Assembly: GCA_964036315.1 (NCBI GenBank) | Contig: OZ038510.1 | Coordinates: 78,483,256 to 78,547,255 of the forward strand | Direction: 5' to 3' | DNA: 64,000 nt | DNA from: Acanthosepion esculentum | Taxonomy: Eukaryota > Mollusca > Cephalopoda > Sepiida > Sepiidae | Part shown: piece after piece, positions 21,894 through 33,054 of the stretch | Layout: the number at the start of each line of letters is the position of its first letter | How positions within the stretch are numbered: the first letter of the stretch is position 1 | Notes under the pieces: model-generated | The model's input: the letters and a program-made list of their open reading frames with translations, nothing else | What the model was told of the DNA's origin: nothing | Database searches by the model: none | Translations under genes and position numbers: made by a program

Positions 21894-22899
21894 CAATGGT
21901 TCTAAACATGGGTGGCAATTCCCCCTTGCGGTTCCTATGAACTATCAACGGTTCAATAAGTGTTCAGAGGAGTTAGAGGAGGGGTCAACATAATTTCAAC
22001 CGCGCAGTAAGCTGATATACATCTTCGAACTTGGATTAGATCAGCTCACAACATTTTTTAGCTTTTTGTTTATATCAATGGTCTCACTCTATTTTGCCCG
22101 ATGCCCCACGCATTTAATTCATCTCCATTTCCAAGATTGTCCGACTCAAAAGGTGCATTCCAAATAATACGTATATTGATTTTCCAAGCGTTGCTTAGAT
22201 GTGGCACAAGGCCGAAAGTAGGGGGCACTCAATGAGGATCGAACTCACTACTCAGTCGTAATTGTTCTAGCGAGACAAGCTTGCTAACCATTACACCGCC
22301 TCGAGGTGCCCCTGATACTATGCTAGTTATAATATTGTTTTTCCAAGCGTAGCTTAGATGTGGCACAAGGTCGAAAGTATGAGGCACCCAGTGAGAATAG
22401 AACTCACTACTCAGTCGTAATTGTTCTAGCGAGACAAACTTGTTAACCATTACACCGCCTCGAGGTGCCCCGGATACTATGCTAGTTATAATATTGTTTT
22501 TCCAAGCGTAGCTTAGATGTGGCACAAGGCCGAAAGTAGGGGGCACCCAGTGAGGTTCTAACTCACTACTCAGTCGTAATTGTTCTAGTGAGACAAACTT
22601 GTTAACCATTACACCACCTCTAGGTGCCCTTCCAAATAATATGTATATATTATTGAAAATCTTCATTCTTTTCTCCATTACTACGTCTACATTGACATGT
22701 AATATTTTTGTCGTAGCAAAAAACACAAGAGCTGGCGGAAAGAAAACCCCAGCGTGACCTTTCAGTTTCTCGGGCCGATGCACACTGCAAGTCGTACCAC
22801 CTCGGGGAGGTGGAAGTTAACATTTTGAGCCTGCTAATCAGAGGCCTCAATTCCCACCCCAAAACCCTAAAATCCCCAACCCCTGATTGAGAACCACTG
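21894..22899. mobile_element. Non-autonomous hAT-like element
   Basis: The left end reads CAATGGTTCTAAACATGGG and the right end, on the other strand, CAGTGGTTCTCAATCAGGGG, both like hAT-family termini. The flanking 8-mers GTCCGTAT and GTCTATAT match at 6 of 8 positions, consistent with a decayed 8-bp target duplication. No transposase is visible. A tRNA-like SINE trimer is nested inside. Confidence 0.7.
22177..22629 (-). mobile_element. Trimer of a tRNA-derived SINE with target duplications
   Basis: Three units of about 160 bp run head to tail. Each holds a tRNA-like fold: an acceptor stem pairing GGCACC with GGTGCC, a GTGTAATGGTTAACAAG box A region, a 5-bp T-arm GTGAG/CTCAC with a 7-nt loop, and a long variable region as in class II tRNAs. 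The 19-bp direct repeats TTCCAAATAATAYGTATAT lie exactly outside the trimer, at 22158-22176 and 22630-22648. The array was therefore probably inserted as one unit by LINE machinery. Confidence 0.8.
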
Positions 22900-22959
22900 G
22901 TCTATATATTTACGTTTTTAGACACGTTCTAAACATTTAACTTCAACCTAAAATCCGGC

Positions 22960-23165
22960 AGTTGCAAAGCCTCTCCAAGCTTGTTTGGATTCAGAGATTT
23001 CTTTCTCCTAGAATGGTTACCAACCAAAGCTATAGGGCCTGTCCTACTATTTACCCATAGCTAGGGAGAGAAGAGATGGATTCATAACTTTTCCAAGTGT
23101 ATTTTTCTATAAGGGTATGTAATGAACTCGACTGGAATTCAAACTTGGCAATACCAAATATACAC
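22960..23165 (-). mobile_element. tRNA-derived SINE family 2
   Basis: On the minus strand a box B-like AGTTTGAATTCCAGTCGAG is followed by a body with ACATACCC and CTAGCTATGGGTAAATAG, then GGACAGGCCCTATAGC. Family members recur at 24420, 26860, 28400, 30308 and 52710. Confidence 0.7.
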
Positions 23166-23199
23166 TTACATTTGAAAAAATAGGTTAAAATCCAACTGA

Positions 23200-23760
23200 T
23201 TAATGAATTTGGATGAAAAATGTTGCCATTAATTCATTCATTACTGAACTTATTTATGGAAAGATTACTCTGTAAAATAAATCATAGGAAATATTTTTAT
23301 GTACCAGTTGCGTTCCGCGTCGTCACTGGACCCCTAACGCTCCTGTATATATAGTATTAACGAAAGGCCGATTTCTTTTTTTACTTGGTCTTATTAGAGG
23401 AAAAGTGTAAGACGTGGCAGCTTGGATTCTAAGAGGCAGCGAGAGAAAGGACTTCGTCGCTTGTTGGTTTAACGTCCCTCGCGTGTGGTCTTAGCCTGTC
23501 TCTCGTATCTGGGTCATGGAAGCGTGTAGACGCTTCAAAATTCTTTCAGCCCTCCGTTGTTTTCACGCCAAATCCCAGACAAAGGCAATTCCTCACTGTC
23601 AGAATAAGACGCCCACGACCAATCACTGACCCCCACCTGTCCTTGTCCTTTGCATTCTGTACCCCCCATCATTTAATTTGGGGACATTTCAATAAATATT
23701 AATCTAAACCTTTCTTTGTTTATTTTATGATTTAAGTATATATTAAAATTTGGTCCGTAA
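23200..23760 (+). mobile_element. Unclassified dispersed repeat, second copy
   Basis: Collinear with 20815-21330, ending in the same ATAAATATTAATCTAAACC block. Confidence 0.55.
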
Positions 23761-23761
23761 C

Positions 23762-23930
23762 ATTGATAGTCTAACAACGTTGCGACTGTGGGGAAAGAGA
23801 TTGCAGAGTGGAAAATAAGTCTTCCACCATAGAACTACGTGAACGATTTTAAACTCTATCAAGGCTGGAAAGTTAGGATTGTGTAGCTCCAGTCCAGATA
23901 TACAAACAAGAGCATACTGGTCCGAATAAT
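23762..23930 (-). mobile_element. LINE fragment, Jockey/CR1-like
   Basis: The minus strand encodes YALVCISGLELHNPNFPALI and YFPLCNLFPHSRNVVRLSM, collinear with the 4860 and 49400 family. Confidence 0.6.
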
Positions 23931-24177
23931 AAGCGAATAAAGACATTAGTATATAAAATATTTTTAAAACTTTACGACTTAAGATGAACTGCAACATCAA
24001 CCAGTAAAAAAAATGTCTTGATAATGCTCCGTTTGAAGCGTAAAGTAATTTCAGTGTGAAGCAGACCATGAATTATGGGCTTTTGTATAAATTATTTATT
24101 CTCATTATTTTTAATGACTCCTATAAAAATTGATATTTGAAAGTTAAGGGCCTTAAACTATTTCTTACGCTCATTTC

Positions 24178-24362
24178 ACAATGAAATCGGCGGTTCTCGT
24201 TCGATCAGCGAAGTTAAGCAATATCGACTTCGGTCAGTACCTAAATTCCGGGACACTTGGGAACACCGGCCACTGTAATCAAACCTCCTACAATCCGAAA
24301 TATTTTTCAGTTTTAAATAACTCATAAACGGTTGATAATCCGTAAAAAAATCAATCAATCTT
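24178..24362 (+). mobile_element. 5S-derived SINE with shared tail
   Basis: It reads CGGCGGTTCTCGTTCGATCA, GCGAAGTTAAGCAATATCG, GGTCAGTACC and a diverged end, then CCTACAATCCGAAATATTTT and a tail with AAATAACTCATAAACGGTTG and GATAATCCGTAAAAAAATC, closing in AATC repeats. It is the clearest 5S-SINE in the window. Confidence 0.8.
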
Positions 24363-24419
24363 CATTCTCATCATTAACAACACTTCCATTAAACGATTCA
24401 AAATATACAACTATCTTTT

Positions 24420-24535
24420 CTACCCCCAGCTATGGGTAAATAGCAGGGCAGCCTAAGTTCTATAGCCTTCAGTGGCAACCAGTCTTGGAGAAGGAAAACT
24501 CTGAATTCAAAATTTTATGTAGCCCTGGCAAAGCC
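24420..24535 (+). mobile_element. tRNA-derived SINE family 2, body fragment
   Basis: It contains CAGCTATGGGTAAATAGCAG and GCCTTCAGTGGCAACCAG but lacks the tRNA-like head. Confidence 0.65.
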
Positions 24536-24599
24536 ATTATTATAGCTAAATAAATGATCGTTCGTATTAACTCAATGAACCCGGTCGACTCTTTTTAGT

Positions 24600-25266
<667 letters not shown>

Positions 25267-25429
25267 TTGGTCTTGCGTGCTTTACAACGTTTGGATATGG
25301 AGACCGGCAAGGTTTTATCGACACTTTTGAAGAATTCAAATCTCCAAGTATACCTATTCTAGTTTAGTATCTGAAATCTAAACGAAGACATTTATAAAGA
25401 ATTAATGAATTTTGTTTTTAACCGGACTT

Positions 25430-25612
25430 TTTTATTACTTCAAACGATTTTCTTAGGAGATACCTGTGTTTGAAACAGACGTTTCGTTTTTTGTTTTGTT
25501 TTTTATTAAACAGTATTTCGTCTGGCAGCCTGTCCATTTCAGAAAGATTACTAAAGAGAATGTGCTCCCCGGGCAGGGTTCGAACCTACGTTTCCCTTCT
25601 TAGGAGGAAAAA
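25430..25612 (-). mobile_element. tRNA-derived SINE (family 3)
   Basis: On the minus strand GTAGGTTCGAACCCTGCCCG is a strong box B/T-arm. The tail continues through GGACAGGCTGCCAGACG to TTTAATAAAAAAC. The box A half is truncated at the 25612 side. Confidence 0.65.
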
Positions 25613-25644
25613 ACACACCAGTAAATACGACGTGCTTTAGACTA

Positions 25645-25720
25645 GGGGTCGGCTACCTACGGCACGCACGCCACACGTGGCACTCCAAGCAATTTCCAAT
25701 GGCAAGCAGCCGCAAATGAC
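25645..25720. mobile_element. hAT-like terminus
   Basis: CTAGGGGTCGGCTACCTACG resembles the terminal sequence of non-autonomous hAT elements, followed by an imperfect palindrome around CACACGTGGCAC. The opposite end was not located. Confidence 0.4.
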
Positions 25721-26480
25721 ATCACAAAGTCCGAACCAAAAACTACTACAACGCAAAGAAGATATTTAGCTGTTTCAATTTTAATATATACTAAGGTATA
25801 TATACTATATATCACTATATAAAATATATTGTAGAACAGGTATATATACTACATATTATATATAGACAGTATACTGAAGCCCAGTTGTAAGGGGAACCCC
25901 AGAAGCACAAAAAAGTATCATTAAAAGCCGGATGACTTCTCCAGGTCAACGGCCATCCACCCCAAATATGGGTTGAATATCATCACAAAACCGCAATTGG
26001 CCAAGTTTGGAGAGTACGTCTACACCCCCGAAGGCATGATCAATATGGAAGGGGTTTCTTTCACCGGAGTGAGTAGACCCTAGAGTTGCATTTGGACGGA
26101 AGCCAAAACAAATTCTCTCATATGGCGTAATTTCTTTAAAAAAATTTTAAAAAGTTGTTTTTTAATTCATAATTCTTAACAGTAATATACGAAAAAAAAA
26201 GAATTCCATATTTTGAATTTCAAGAAAGAAAAAATTTAAAACACTTAATCGTCTGGTGTTCTTTTTTCATGTTTTACTATCGATTCAGCATTCGAGATGA
26301 TGAAATCTTTTTTTTCATATTTGAAGAAATCTCTTAGGATTGATTAACTGGTTTGCTTTTTTACGACTAATCAGCTCTTTGTGGGTTAGTTAAAGCCGAC
26401 AATTTTGGATTGTAACAATAATCCTTTTTTTGGCGGGAGAATATGTCCCGCAAGGATACACGGATAAAAGCGTTGGTTGA
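25721..26480. other. Unassigned sequence
   Basis: TA-rich near 25790-25870, then a moderately complex block (25870-26110) with no recognisable coding, then AT-rich sequence. Confidence 0.5.
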
Positions 26481-26489
26481 ATTAATCCA

Positions 26490-26805
26490 ATGACTTGTCC
26501 CAAAGAGTAGTGAGTTCAATACCTAGCCACAGCAGAAGTAGACCAAAACTTAAAGAGCTGAGTTACTGAAGGGAAATAACTGAAGCTGAGATATCCGGAA
26601 GAGGCATGGCACGTGGAATTAGAACAATCTACCCTGCTGAACGAAATAAAGGGTTCGGTTCGAAATTCCAATTACCTGAAGAAGGCCAGAAGGTACAACG
26701 GCCGAAACGGCGTGAATGTGACAAAAAACAAGATGAGGACAACAATCCGGACAATGTAAATAATGTGAATAGAGAGAATATTACATTGACAGATCTTTAG
26801 AGATA
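26490..26805 (+). mobile_element. Penelope-like element fragment
   Basis: It is collinear with 18816-19030 (inverted) and 19031-19136. CTGAAGA (26676-26682), a GGCC/GGCC stem and GAAAC (26704-26708) give a hammerhead-like core, followed by a tail with CAATCCGGACAATGTAAATA. No convincing cleavage site is seen. Confidence 0.55.
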
Positions 26806-26859
26806 ACAATGATTTTCGGGGAGCGGGGGGGAGTTAATAATTATTCTACAGATACAAGA

Positions 26860-27010
26860 CCTACTATTTAACCCACAGCTGCGGGACGAAGAGATGGATT
26901 CATACTCTCCCCAGTGGTATTTGCACGTAAGTAAATGTAATGAACGCGACTGGAATTCGAACTTGACACTCCGATTTCTCATTCTTAGCTGCTATTAGTC
27001 ACGTGGGATG
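26860..27010 (-). mobile_element. tRNA-derived SINE family 2
   Basis: The minus strand contains AAGTTCGAATTCCAGTCGCG (box B) and GCAGCTGTGGGTTAAATAGT. Confidence 0.65.
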
Positions 27011-27014
27011 ATCA

Positions 27015-27345
27015 CATTTTGTTTTGGCTTCCGTAGGTGATGGGATCAACTTGCAATAGATTTACAGAGAAAACTGGACCTCCTGTCAACATTTATAAAA
27101 TTTCAGGGAAAAAAAAGCGATTATTTCTGGTCACAGTGACTATTACACCCCCACCCCCAATATTCATGATTTTAGCTGACGTTTATCCGCAAGTGTAAAA
27201 AAAAATATATAGCCAATCCGACCAGAATCTAAAATCAAGTTTGCCGGACATTACCATACGCCATAAACACTTTGCAATTAACATAGCTTGATGTTTTTTT
27301 TTTTCTTAGCTTAAACTCGCCTTGTATATAACTATATTTGCTTCA
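27015..27345. other. Unassigned sequence
   Basis: No recognisable feature. Confidence 0.5.
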
Positions 27346-27349
27346 TTTT

Positions 27350-28358
27350 GGGTCGTGGTCGAATGGAGACAACATTAGAATTCCGAACACGGGAGCTGGG
27401 TTCAAACCTCAATTCGATAGCCCTGGGTGTGACGATAAACTAGATCCAACAGAAAAGCCTCTGATCAGGTGACTGGAGGTTTTGAGGAGCTTGGAACCAC
27501 CTCTTAGTTGCTGTTGTTCCCAGTTCCTCCTGTGGTAGCACTTGTTAGGGTCCTAGCTATGGGAAAATATTGAACCCCCCAAACAAAACACTATACAAGT
27601 ATAAATATACATTTTTATAGTAAAAATACTATAAATACATTTTTATTTTTTGTAAAAAGAAATTAGCAACAATACCTATTTATAATATAATTAGCAACAC
27701 TATATTTTTAAAGAAGCATGAAAAATACATTTTTATAGTGAAAATACCAGCAATACATTTTCTATGTAAACAAAAATTAGCAACTATACATATTTATAGT
27801 AAAATTAGCAACAACATCAGTTTAAAGTAAAATTATCAATAATACATTTTTAAAGCAAAATGGCCAGCAAATATTTCCTCTGCAGTCGAAGGCATACAAC
27901 TGCGTTTAGAATATATTTACCGTAATTCCCTATGTATAATACGCCTTCATCGATAATACGCACCCCTAAAATTGTGCTGAAAGTGTGGGAAATTGCTTCT
28001 ACTCACGCATAATACGCACCTCTTGTCTGGTAATCAAACCCTATAAATTGTACCTCTTCAATTTCATTATGACCAGCGTTTTCTAATCTTATTTTTAAAA
28101 ATGGTTTTAAACATAGAATAATGTTATTCTAATTTAGTTTTATGATTCTTATTTTATTTTACGGCATTTTTTAAAATATATTTTGTAGCTGTGCATAATA
28201 CGCACCCCTGATTTTGCTTATTAATTTTTAGAAAAAAATGTTTATTATATATGGAGAATTACGATTAGTTTAAACCATAAAATTGTTCAAATTATTTACA
28301 TTTCGGCATTAAATAACCCATAGAGGTTGATACTCCACTAAACAAAATCAACCAATCA
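27350..28358 (+). mobile_element. tRNA-derived SINE family 1, most complete copy
   Basis: Head: TGGTCGAATGGAGACAAC (box A-like) and GCTGGGTTCAAACCTC (box B). Body: GACGATAAACTAGATCCAAC, CCTCTGATCAGG, GGAGGTTTTGAGGAGC and TAGCTATGGGAAAATA. Then comes an internal minisatellite (27600-27860) of roughly 30-45 bp units built on ATACATTTTTATAG and TAGCAAC. The tail is CGGCATTAAATAACCCATAG, a GTTGATACTC-type block and AACAAAATCAACCAATC. A MITE splits the element at 27915-28270. Confidence 0.75.
27915..28270. mobile_element. MITE nested in SINE family 1
   Basis: CCGTAATTCCCTATGTATAAT at the left end matches TCGTAATTCTCCATATATAAT on the other strand at the right end. Inside, AATACGCACCCCT occurs in both orientations. 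There is no coding capacity, and the superfamily is not assigned. Confidence 0.6.
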
Positions 28359-28399
28359 AAATGATCGATTTGTCAGAAAAGTGATTGAAAATTATTCTT

Positions 28400-28625
28400 T
28401 GGGTTGCTTCAAGCTTCGTAGAATGGAATTTGTTACACCGAAGTTTTCGATGGATGTACCAGCAGGCAAGTACGAGAGAAGAAAAGGGTATCAACACGTA
28501 AGCGAATGTAATGAAATCGACTGGAATTCGAACTGGACTCTCCAATTCGTCAGCCCAAGCTGTAATCCATTATTCCACCGTGATAAGTGGCAACGTGCAC
28601 TATCATGTGATTCACGCTAGGAAAT
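28400..28625 (-). mobile_element. tRNA-derived SINE family 2
   Basis: The minus strand carries CACGGTGGAATAATGGATTA and AGTTCGAATTCCAGTCGAT as A and B box regions, followed by the family body. Confidence 0.7.
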
Positions 28626-29570
28626 ACAAGAGGTCTGAATCAAATTTAATGTCCATCAGCAACCTTTGATCTGAGAAGTGTTGATATGTAGTAACTTCAA
28701 TGCATACTCTGTTCGTCCGAAGAGCAACCAAAGCAAGTGTTGTACTCGCTGCCACCACAGAATGTCAAAGGACTTAGAACTCTTGAGAGGTGACCTAGGA
28801 AACGTCGAAGTCACCGAATGAAGAGAGACGTATTTAATTGCACCATTAAAAACAAGGAACTAATCTTAGAATATACCCACACAAGATAATAGGAAATTAT
28901 ATAAACGCCCGACATACGAGAAAACAAAAATCTCTCCCACCCTCGCAAGAAGAAAATCGAACGTTCTCTGAAACCAGATACCCTTGATTCGTTCGACGCT
29001 AATTTGACAGCGTCAAGAGTTAAATATTTTACGCCTGAAGGGTTTCGTCTTGTATTCATATCAGGCGTTACTAATATTACACGTGGAGTCTGATCATTGA
29101 CTAGAAAAGGACAAGAACAGTTTGATGAAATAGATATGTCCTCTCGATAGACGGCTTAAATGCTATTTGTGCGAGATTCTGATGAAGAAATCCGTAAATG
29201 AACCGACCACGCATCTTGATTAAGCAGTTAACAGTTTACGTGCTAATGTCGTGCGAAAAAAAAAATTACTTGATAACACCTGTAGTTAAGCGACAGAAAT
29301 GAAAAGAAGGAACGTTGTAATGTGACACCTGTTCACGACAAATAGACAGTGTCATTTTTGCAGATCGGGCGCGCAGAAACGAGTGGGTAGGTGTGCACAA
29401 ACAGGGCAAGCCTTCCAGTCGGGTTCGTTCCATTCAATTTCATGGCAAGCAGGCCCTCCAAAATTTAAAGATCGGAAAATAAATGTGTGTATTTTAAAAA
29501 TATGTACTGGCTAAAGAATGAATCGCCGGCTAATTCTCGTTACCAGGCACACTCGTCTGCCAGGGTGTTA
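28626..29570. other. Unassigned sequence
   Basis: Non-repetitive. The minus-strand frame at 29059-28811 has no recognisable domain. Confidence 0.5.
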
Positions 29571-29574
29571 CAGA

Positions 29575-30245
29575 AAGCGTATTCGTCCTGGGTAAGACGA
29601 TAAACTACATCCAGCAGCAAGGCCTCTGATCAGGAGGTTTTGAGGAGCGTAGAACCACCTCTTAATTGCTAATGTTCCTAAGTCCACCCTGACCCGGGGT
29701 GGTAGCAGCTGTTATGGTCCCAGCTATGGGCAAATAGTTAACCCCCAAACTGGGATTAAAATACTATGAAAGCGTAAAAATACATTTTAGTATCAGCAGT
29801 ACATTCTTGTAAAAAATTATTACCAGCAATGAATTTTTGAAGAAAAAATTGTTGCCAGCAATAAAAATCGTGTCGGCATTAAATAACGCATTGGGGTGTT
29901 GATATGCCGTAAAGCAAAATAAACTAAACCAAATCTCCAAACTCATTTCTTACAAAGAATACATATTCTATTCATACGAACCTATCCTAAAAAATCTTGT
30001 CGGCATTAAATAACTTAAAATAAACCAAAACAAACAATACATTTTTTTTTAATATTATCAGCAAATACATTTTTGAAAAACAAATCACTATGAAAGTATA
30101 AAAATAGGTTTTAATACCAGCAATATTTTTTTTTAAATTATATCCAGCAGTACATTTTTAAAAAAGAAAAATATTACCAGCAATAAAAATCTTGACGGCA
30201 CTAACCCATTATGTTTGATATGCCGTAAAACAAACCAAACCAAAG
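29575..30245 (+). mobile_element. tRNA-derived SINE family 1 with expanded minisatellite and tail
   Basis: The body starts at GTCCTGGGTAAGACGATAAA. The internal repeat (AATACATTTT, TTACCAGCAAT) is followed by a tail (GTCGGCATTAAATAACGCAT), and partial repeat-plus-tail units are repeated to 30245. No tRNA-like head is visible. Confidence 0.7.
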
Positions 30246-30307
30246 CGTATTACAGACTCCTGCTCAACCCACAGAACAAGTCCGTGTTTTATACAGAAAC
30301 TATACTG

Positions 30308-30540
30308 AGCTGTGGGGTGGGGTGACGTGGCGTAATGGTTAACGGGTCGGAAATAGAAATCAGAGAGCCGGGCTCGTTACATTCACTTAGGAGCAAATAT
30401 CCTTGGGAAAGGCATGAATCCAATCCATTTCTCCTGGTTTGAATAGCAGGACAGACTGGATCCTATAGCCTTGGTTGGCGGCCAGTCTACCCATGCAGGA
30501 AGCTGCAACCTACTGCGGGAAAATCTTCTGCTTAGTCAAT
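30308..30540 (+). mobile_element. tRNA-derived SINE family 2, plus-strand copy
   Basis: GTGGCGTAATGGTTAACGGG is a good box A region and AGAGCCGGGCTCGTTACATT a decayed box B. The body follows with CCTTGGGAAAGGCATGAATC and GGACAGACTGGATCCTATAG. Confidence 0.75.
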
Positions 30541-30689
30541 CATGAATCAAAAGAGACAGGATTTCCCAAGCATGTATCACATATGACACTTAGCTGGCTG
30601 ACAGACAGACAACTTCCTCCATCCCTGTCGGCTGGGGCTGTAGAATACGCCGACTGCACCTCTGCAGAGGGGTAAGACCCCCCGCAATG

Positions 30690-31245
30690 GGGCGTCCTGG
30701 GTTTGACGATAAACTACATCCGCGTCCAGGGTAAGACGATAAACAACGTCCAACAGCAAGGCCTCTGATCAGGAGGCTTTGAGGAGCGTGGAACCTCCTC
30801 TTAATTACTGGTGCTGACCCGGGGTGGTAACACCTGTTAGGGTCCCTGCTATGGGCAAATAGTTAACCCATAAATTGAGGAAAAAGGCCTTATAAAAGTG
30901 TAAAAATAGGTTTTAATACCAGAAATACTTTGTAAAAAATTATTACCAAAAATAAATTTTTGAAGAAAAAACTATTACCAGCAATATGTTTTTTAAAATA
31001 ATTATTACCAGTAATACTTTTTTGAAAAACTATTACCAGCTATATGTTTTTGAAAAAATAATATTACCAGCTATACGTTTTTGAAAAAATAATATTACCA
31101 GCTATACATTTTTGAGGAAAAAAATATTAACAGAAATAGATTTTTGACAAAACAAAAATATTACCAGAAAAAAAAAGTTGTGGGCATTAAATGACCCAGT
31201 GAGGTTGATATGTCGTAAAACAAAACAAACCAAACCAAGCCAAAC
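30690..31245 (+). mobile_element. tRNA-derived SINE family 1
   Basis: The first body motif is duplicated (CCTGGGTTTGACGATAAAC and CAGGGTAAGACGATAAACA). An internal minisatellite of TTACCAGCTATACGTTTTTG units follows, then a tail with AACAAAACAAACCAAACC. Confidence 0.7.
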
Positions 31246-31246
31246 C

Positions 31247-31330
31247 AACTTCCTCGATTATCCGGACATCTTGGGACAGGGGTTGAAAAATATGCTTGAA
31301 TAATTCAAAATTCAGAATAACTGAATAGCG
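31247..31330. mobile_element. pogo/Tigger-like terminus
   Basis: CCTCGATTATCCGGACATCT resembles termini of pogo-type elements. A decayed second terminus may follow near 31310. Tentative. Confidence 0.35.
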
Positions 31331-31428
31331 AAATTATCGAAAAAGGTATGAAAGAAAAAACAATCCTTTTCTGAAACAAATTCAATATTTATATCATCAC
31401 AATATTTTCAAATGCTTTATTCAAGGTT

Positions 31429-31844
31429 TATTATTATTATTTTCGTTTTATTTCCTTTGGTTTTTGGTGTATACTCATTTCTTTCTGGGTCCCGACCAAA
31501 GATTTAAGGCCAGAAATGGCATCATGACATTTTCCACTGAGCAGTTTTGAAAAAAAAGAAAGAAAAAAGCGCACATATTTTACATAGATGAAGCCCTTCG
31601 TAAGGTGGGGGCTGTATTTGCGAGTACAACTTTTTGTATTTCTTGAGAGCATGAGATACCAAGGATTCCTTCAATGAGTCTATTGGAATATTTTCCAATC
31701 AATCTGAGGGCTCCAAGAACAACTGGAATTTTTACTGTCCTCATGCGCCACATTTCTGAGATTTCGATTTCAAGATCCTTGTATTTTGATAGCTTTTTGA
31801 AGATCTTTAAAGATACATTGCAGTCTGCAACGACTGCCATGTCA
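31429..31844 (-). mobile_element. R4/Dong-like LINE tail, minus copy 1
   Basis: The minus strand encodes VADCNVSLKIFKKLSKYKDL and KIPVVLGALRLIGKYS. Its 3' UTR ends in (AAT)n at 31429-31440, and an (ATT)n tract (31845-31871) abuts its 5' end. Confidence 0.8.
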
Positions 31845-31871
31845 ATTATTATTATTATTATCATTATTATT

Positions 31872-32256
31872 TCATTTGATATCTGGCGTTTACACATTTC
31901 TTTCCGGGTCCCGCCCAGGGACCTAAGGTTAGAAATGGCATCATGATATTTTCCACTGCAAAAAAAAAATAAATAAAAAATAAAAAAATAATTACATAGA
32001 TAAAGCCCTTCGTAAAGTGTGGGCTGTACTTGTCAGAACAATTTTTTGTATCTCTTTGAGGCATGGACTTCCAGGGATCCCTTCAATTAGTCTACTGGAA
32101 TATTTTCCAACCAGTCCAAGGGCTCCAACTACAACAGGGATTGTTGATGTTCCCATGTGCCACATTTTTGAGATTTCTATTTCAAGGTCCTTGTATTTTG
32201 ACAGTTTTTCGAATATCTTCAAAGAAGCATAAAAATGTGGTTATTATTATTATTAT

Positions 32257-32262
<6 letters not shown>
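31872..32262 (-). mobile_element. R4/Dong-like LINE tail, minus copy 2
   Basis: The minus strand encodes MKIFEKLSKYKDLEIEISKM to RRALSM, with a subfamily 1 UTR. Its (AAT)n tail meets the 5' end of the previous copy, and another (ATT)n/(AGT)n tract bounds it at 32239-32300. Confidence 0.8.
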
Positions 32263-32288
<26 letters not shown>

Positions 32289-32329
32289 TCATTATCATTA
32301 TTATTATTATTATTATATTTTGTTTGTTT

Positions 32330-33050
32330 CGAGCTGACGATGCGTTTTTCTAGCGCTACTACAAGAAGACAAAATGCATGGTTGTTAGCAAAAGGTTGAG
32401 TCCAAAATGCAAATCGGAGATACCAAAATGAAATAAGTACAAAAATTTAGATATCTGGGAAGTGTCTTAACAGAAGACGGAAGGTGCGACATTAAAATCC
32501 GAAGAGGCCTTCCAAAAGCTAAGTAGAGTATTAAGAGACAGAAAATTTTCATTAAAAACAAAGAAAAAAGTACTGGACTGTTGCGTGATATCCATTCTCC
32601 TATATGGCAGTGAATGCTGGACAATCTTCTCAAAGATGAAGAAGAGACTTGAAGCATAAAAATGTGGTTCTACAGAAGGATATTGAGAATACTATAGAAG
32701 GAACATGTGACCAACGACGAATTTTTAGTGAAAATGCAAAAAAGGACGCTTATAATTGATATCAGAAAGAGATAGTTGAAATTTCTAGGGCACATGATGG
32801 GGAAAGAAGGCTTGGTAAATTTGATACTCACAAGACAGATCGAAGACAAGAAGGACACCGGAAAACAACACATAAACTATCCAACGAGCATGTGTAAGTG
32901 ATTGCAAGAACAGGATTGAGGAGAGATAAGGAAAAGATAAAATTTATTAAGAGCTACAAATGACAGAAAATTGTGGAGAGCCATAATCGCCAACGTTCTG
33001 AAAGAACAAGGTTCATGGAAGTTGTTTAGAATATACAAGGTAATTCCAGG
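32330..33050 (+). mobile_element. RTE-like LINE fragment
   Basis: Shifting frames encode TKCMVVSKRLSPKC, FQKLSRVLRDRKFSLKTKKK, SILLYGSECWTI, KMWFYRRILRIL, KFLGHMMGKEGL and DRKLWRAIIANVLKEQG. These are the thumb and C-terminal part after the YADD motif, which is missing. Stops and frameshifts make it a fossil. Assignment to RTE versus a related clade is uncertain. Confidence 0.75.
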
Positions 33051-33054
33051 AAAT

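Noticed and set aside
26676..26740. Active hammerhead in the Penelope-like fragment
   Set aside because: CUGAAGA, stem II and GAAAC are present, but the residue at the expected H17 position is G in the pairings I could build.
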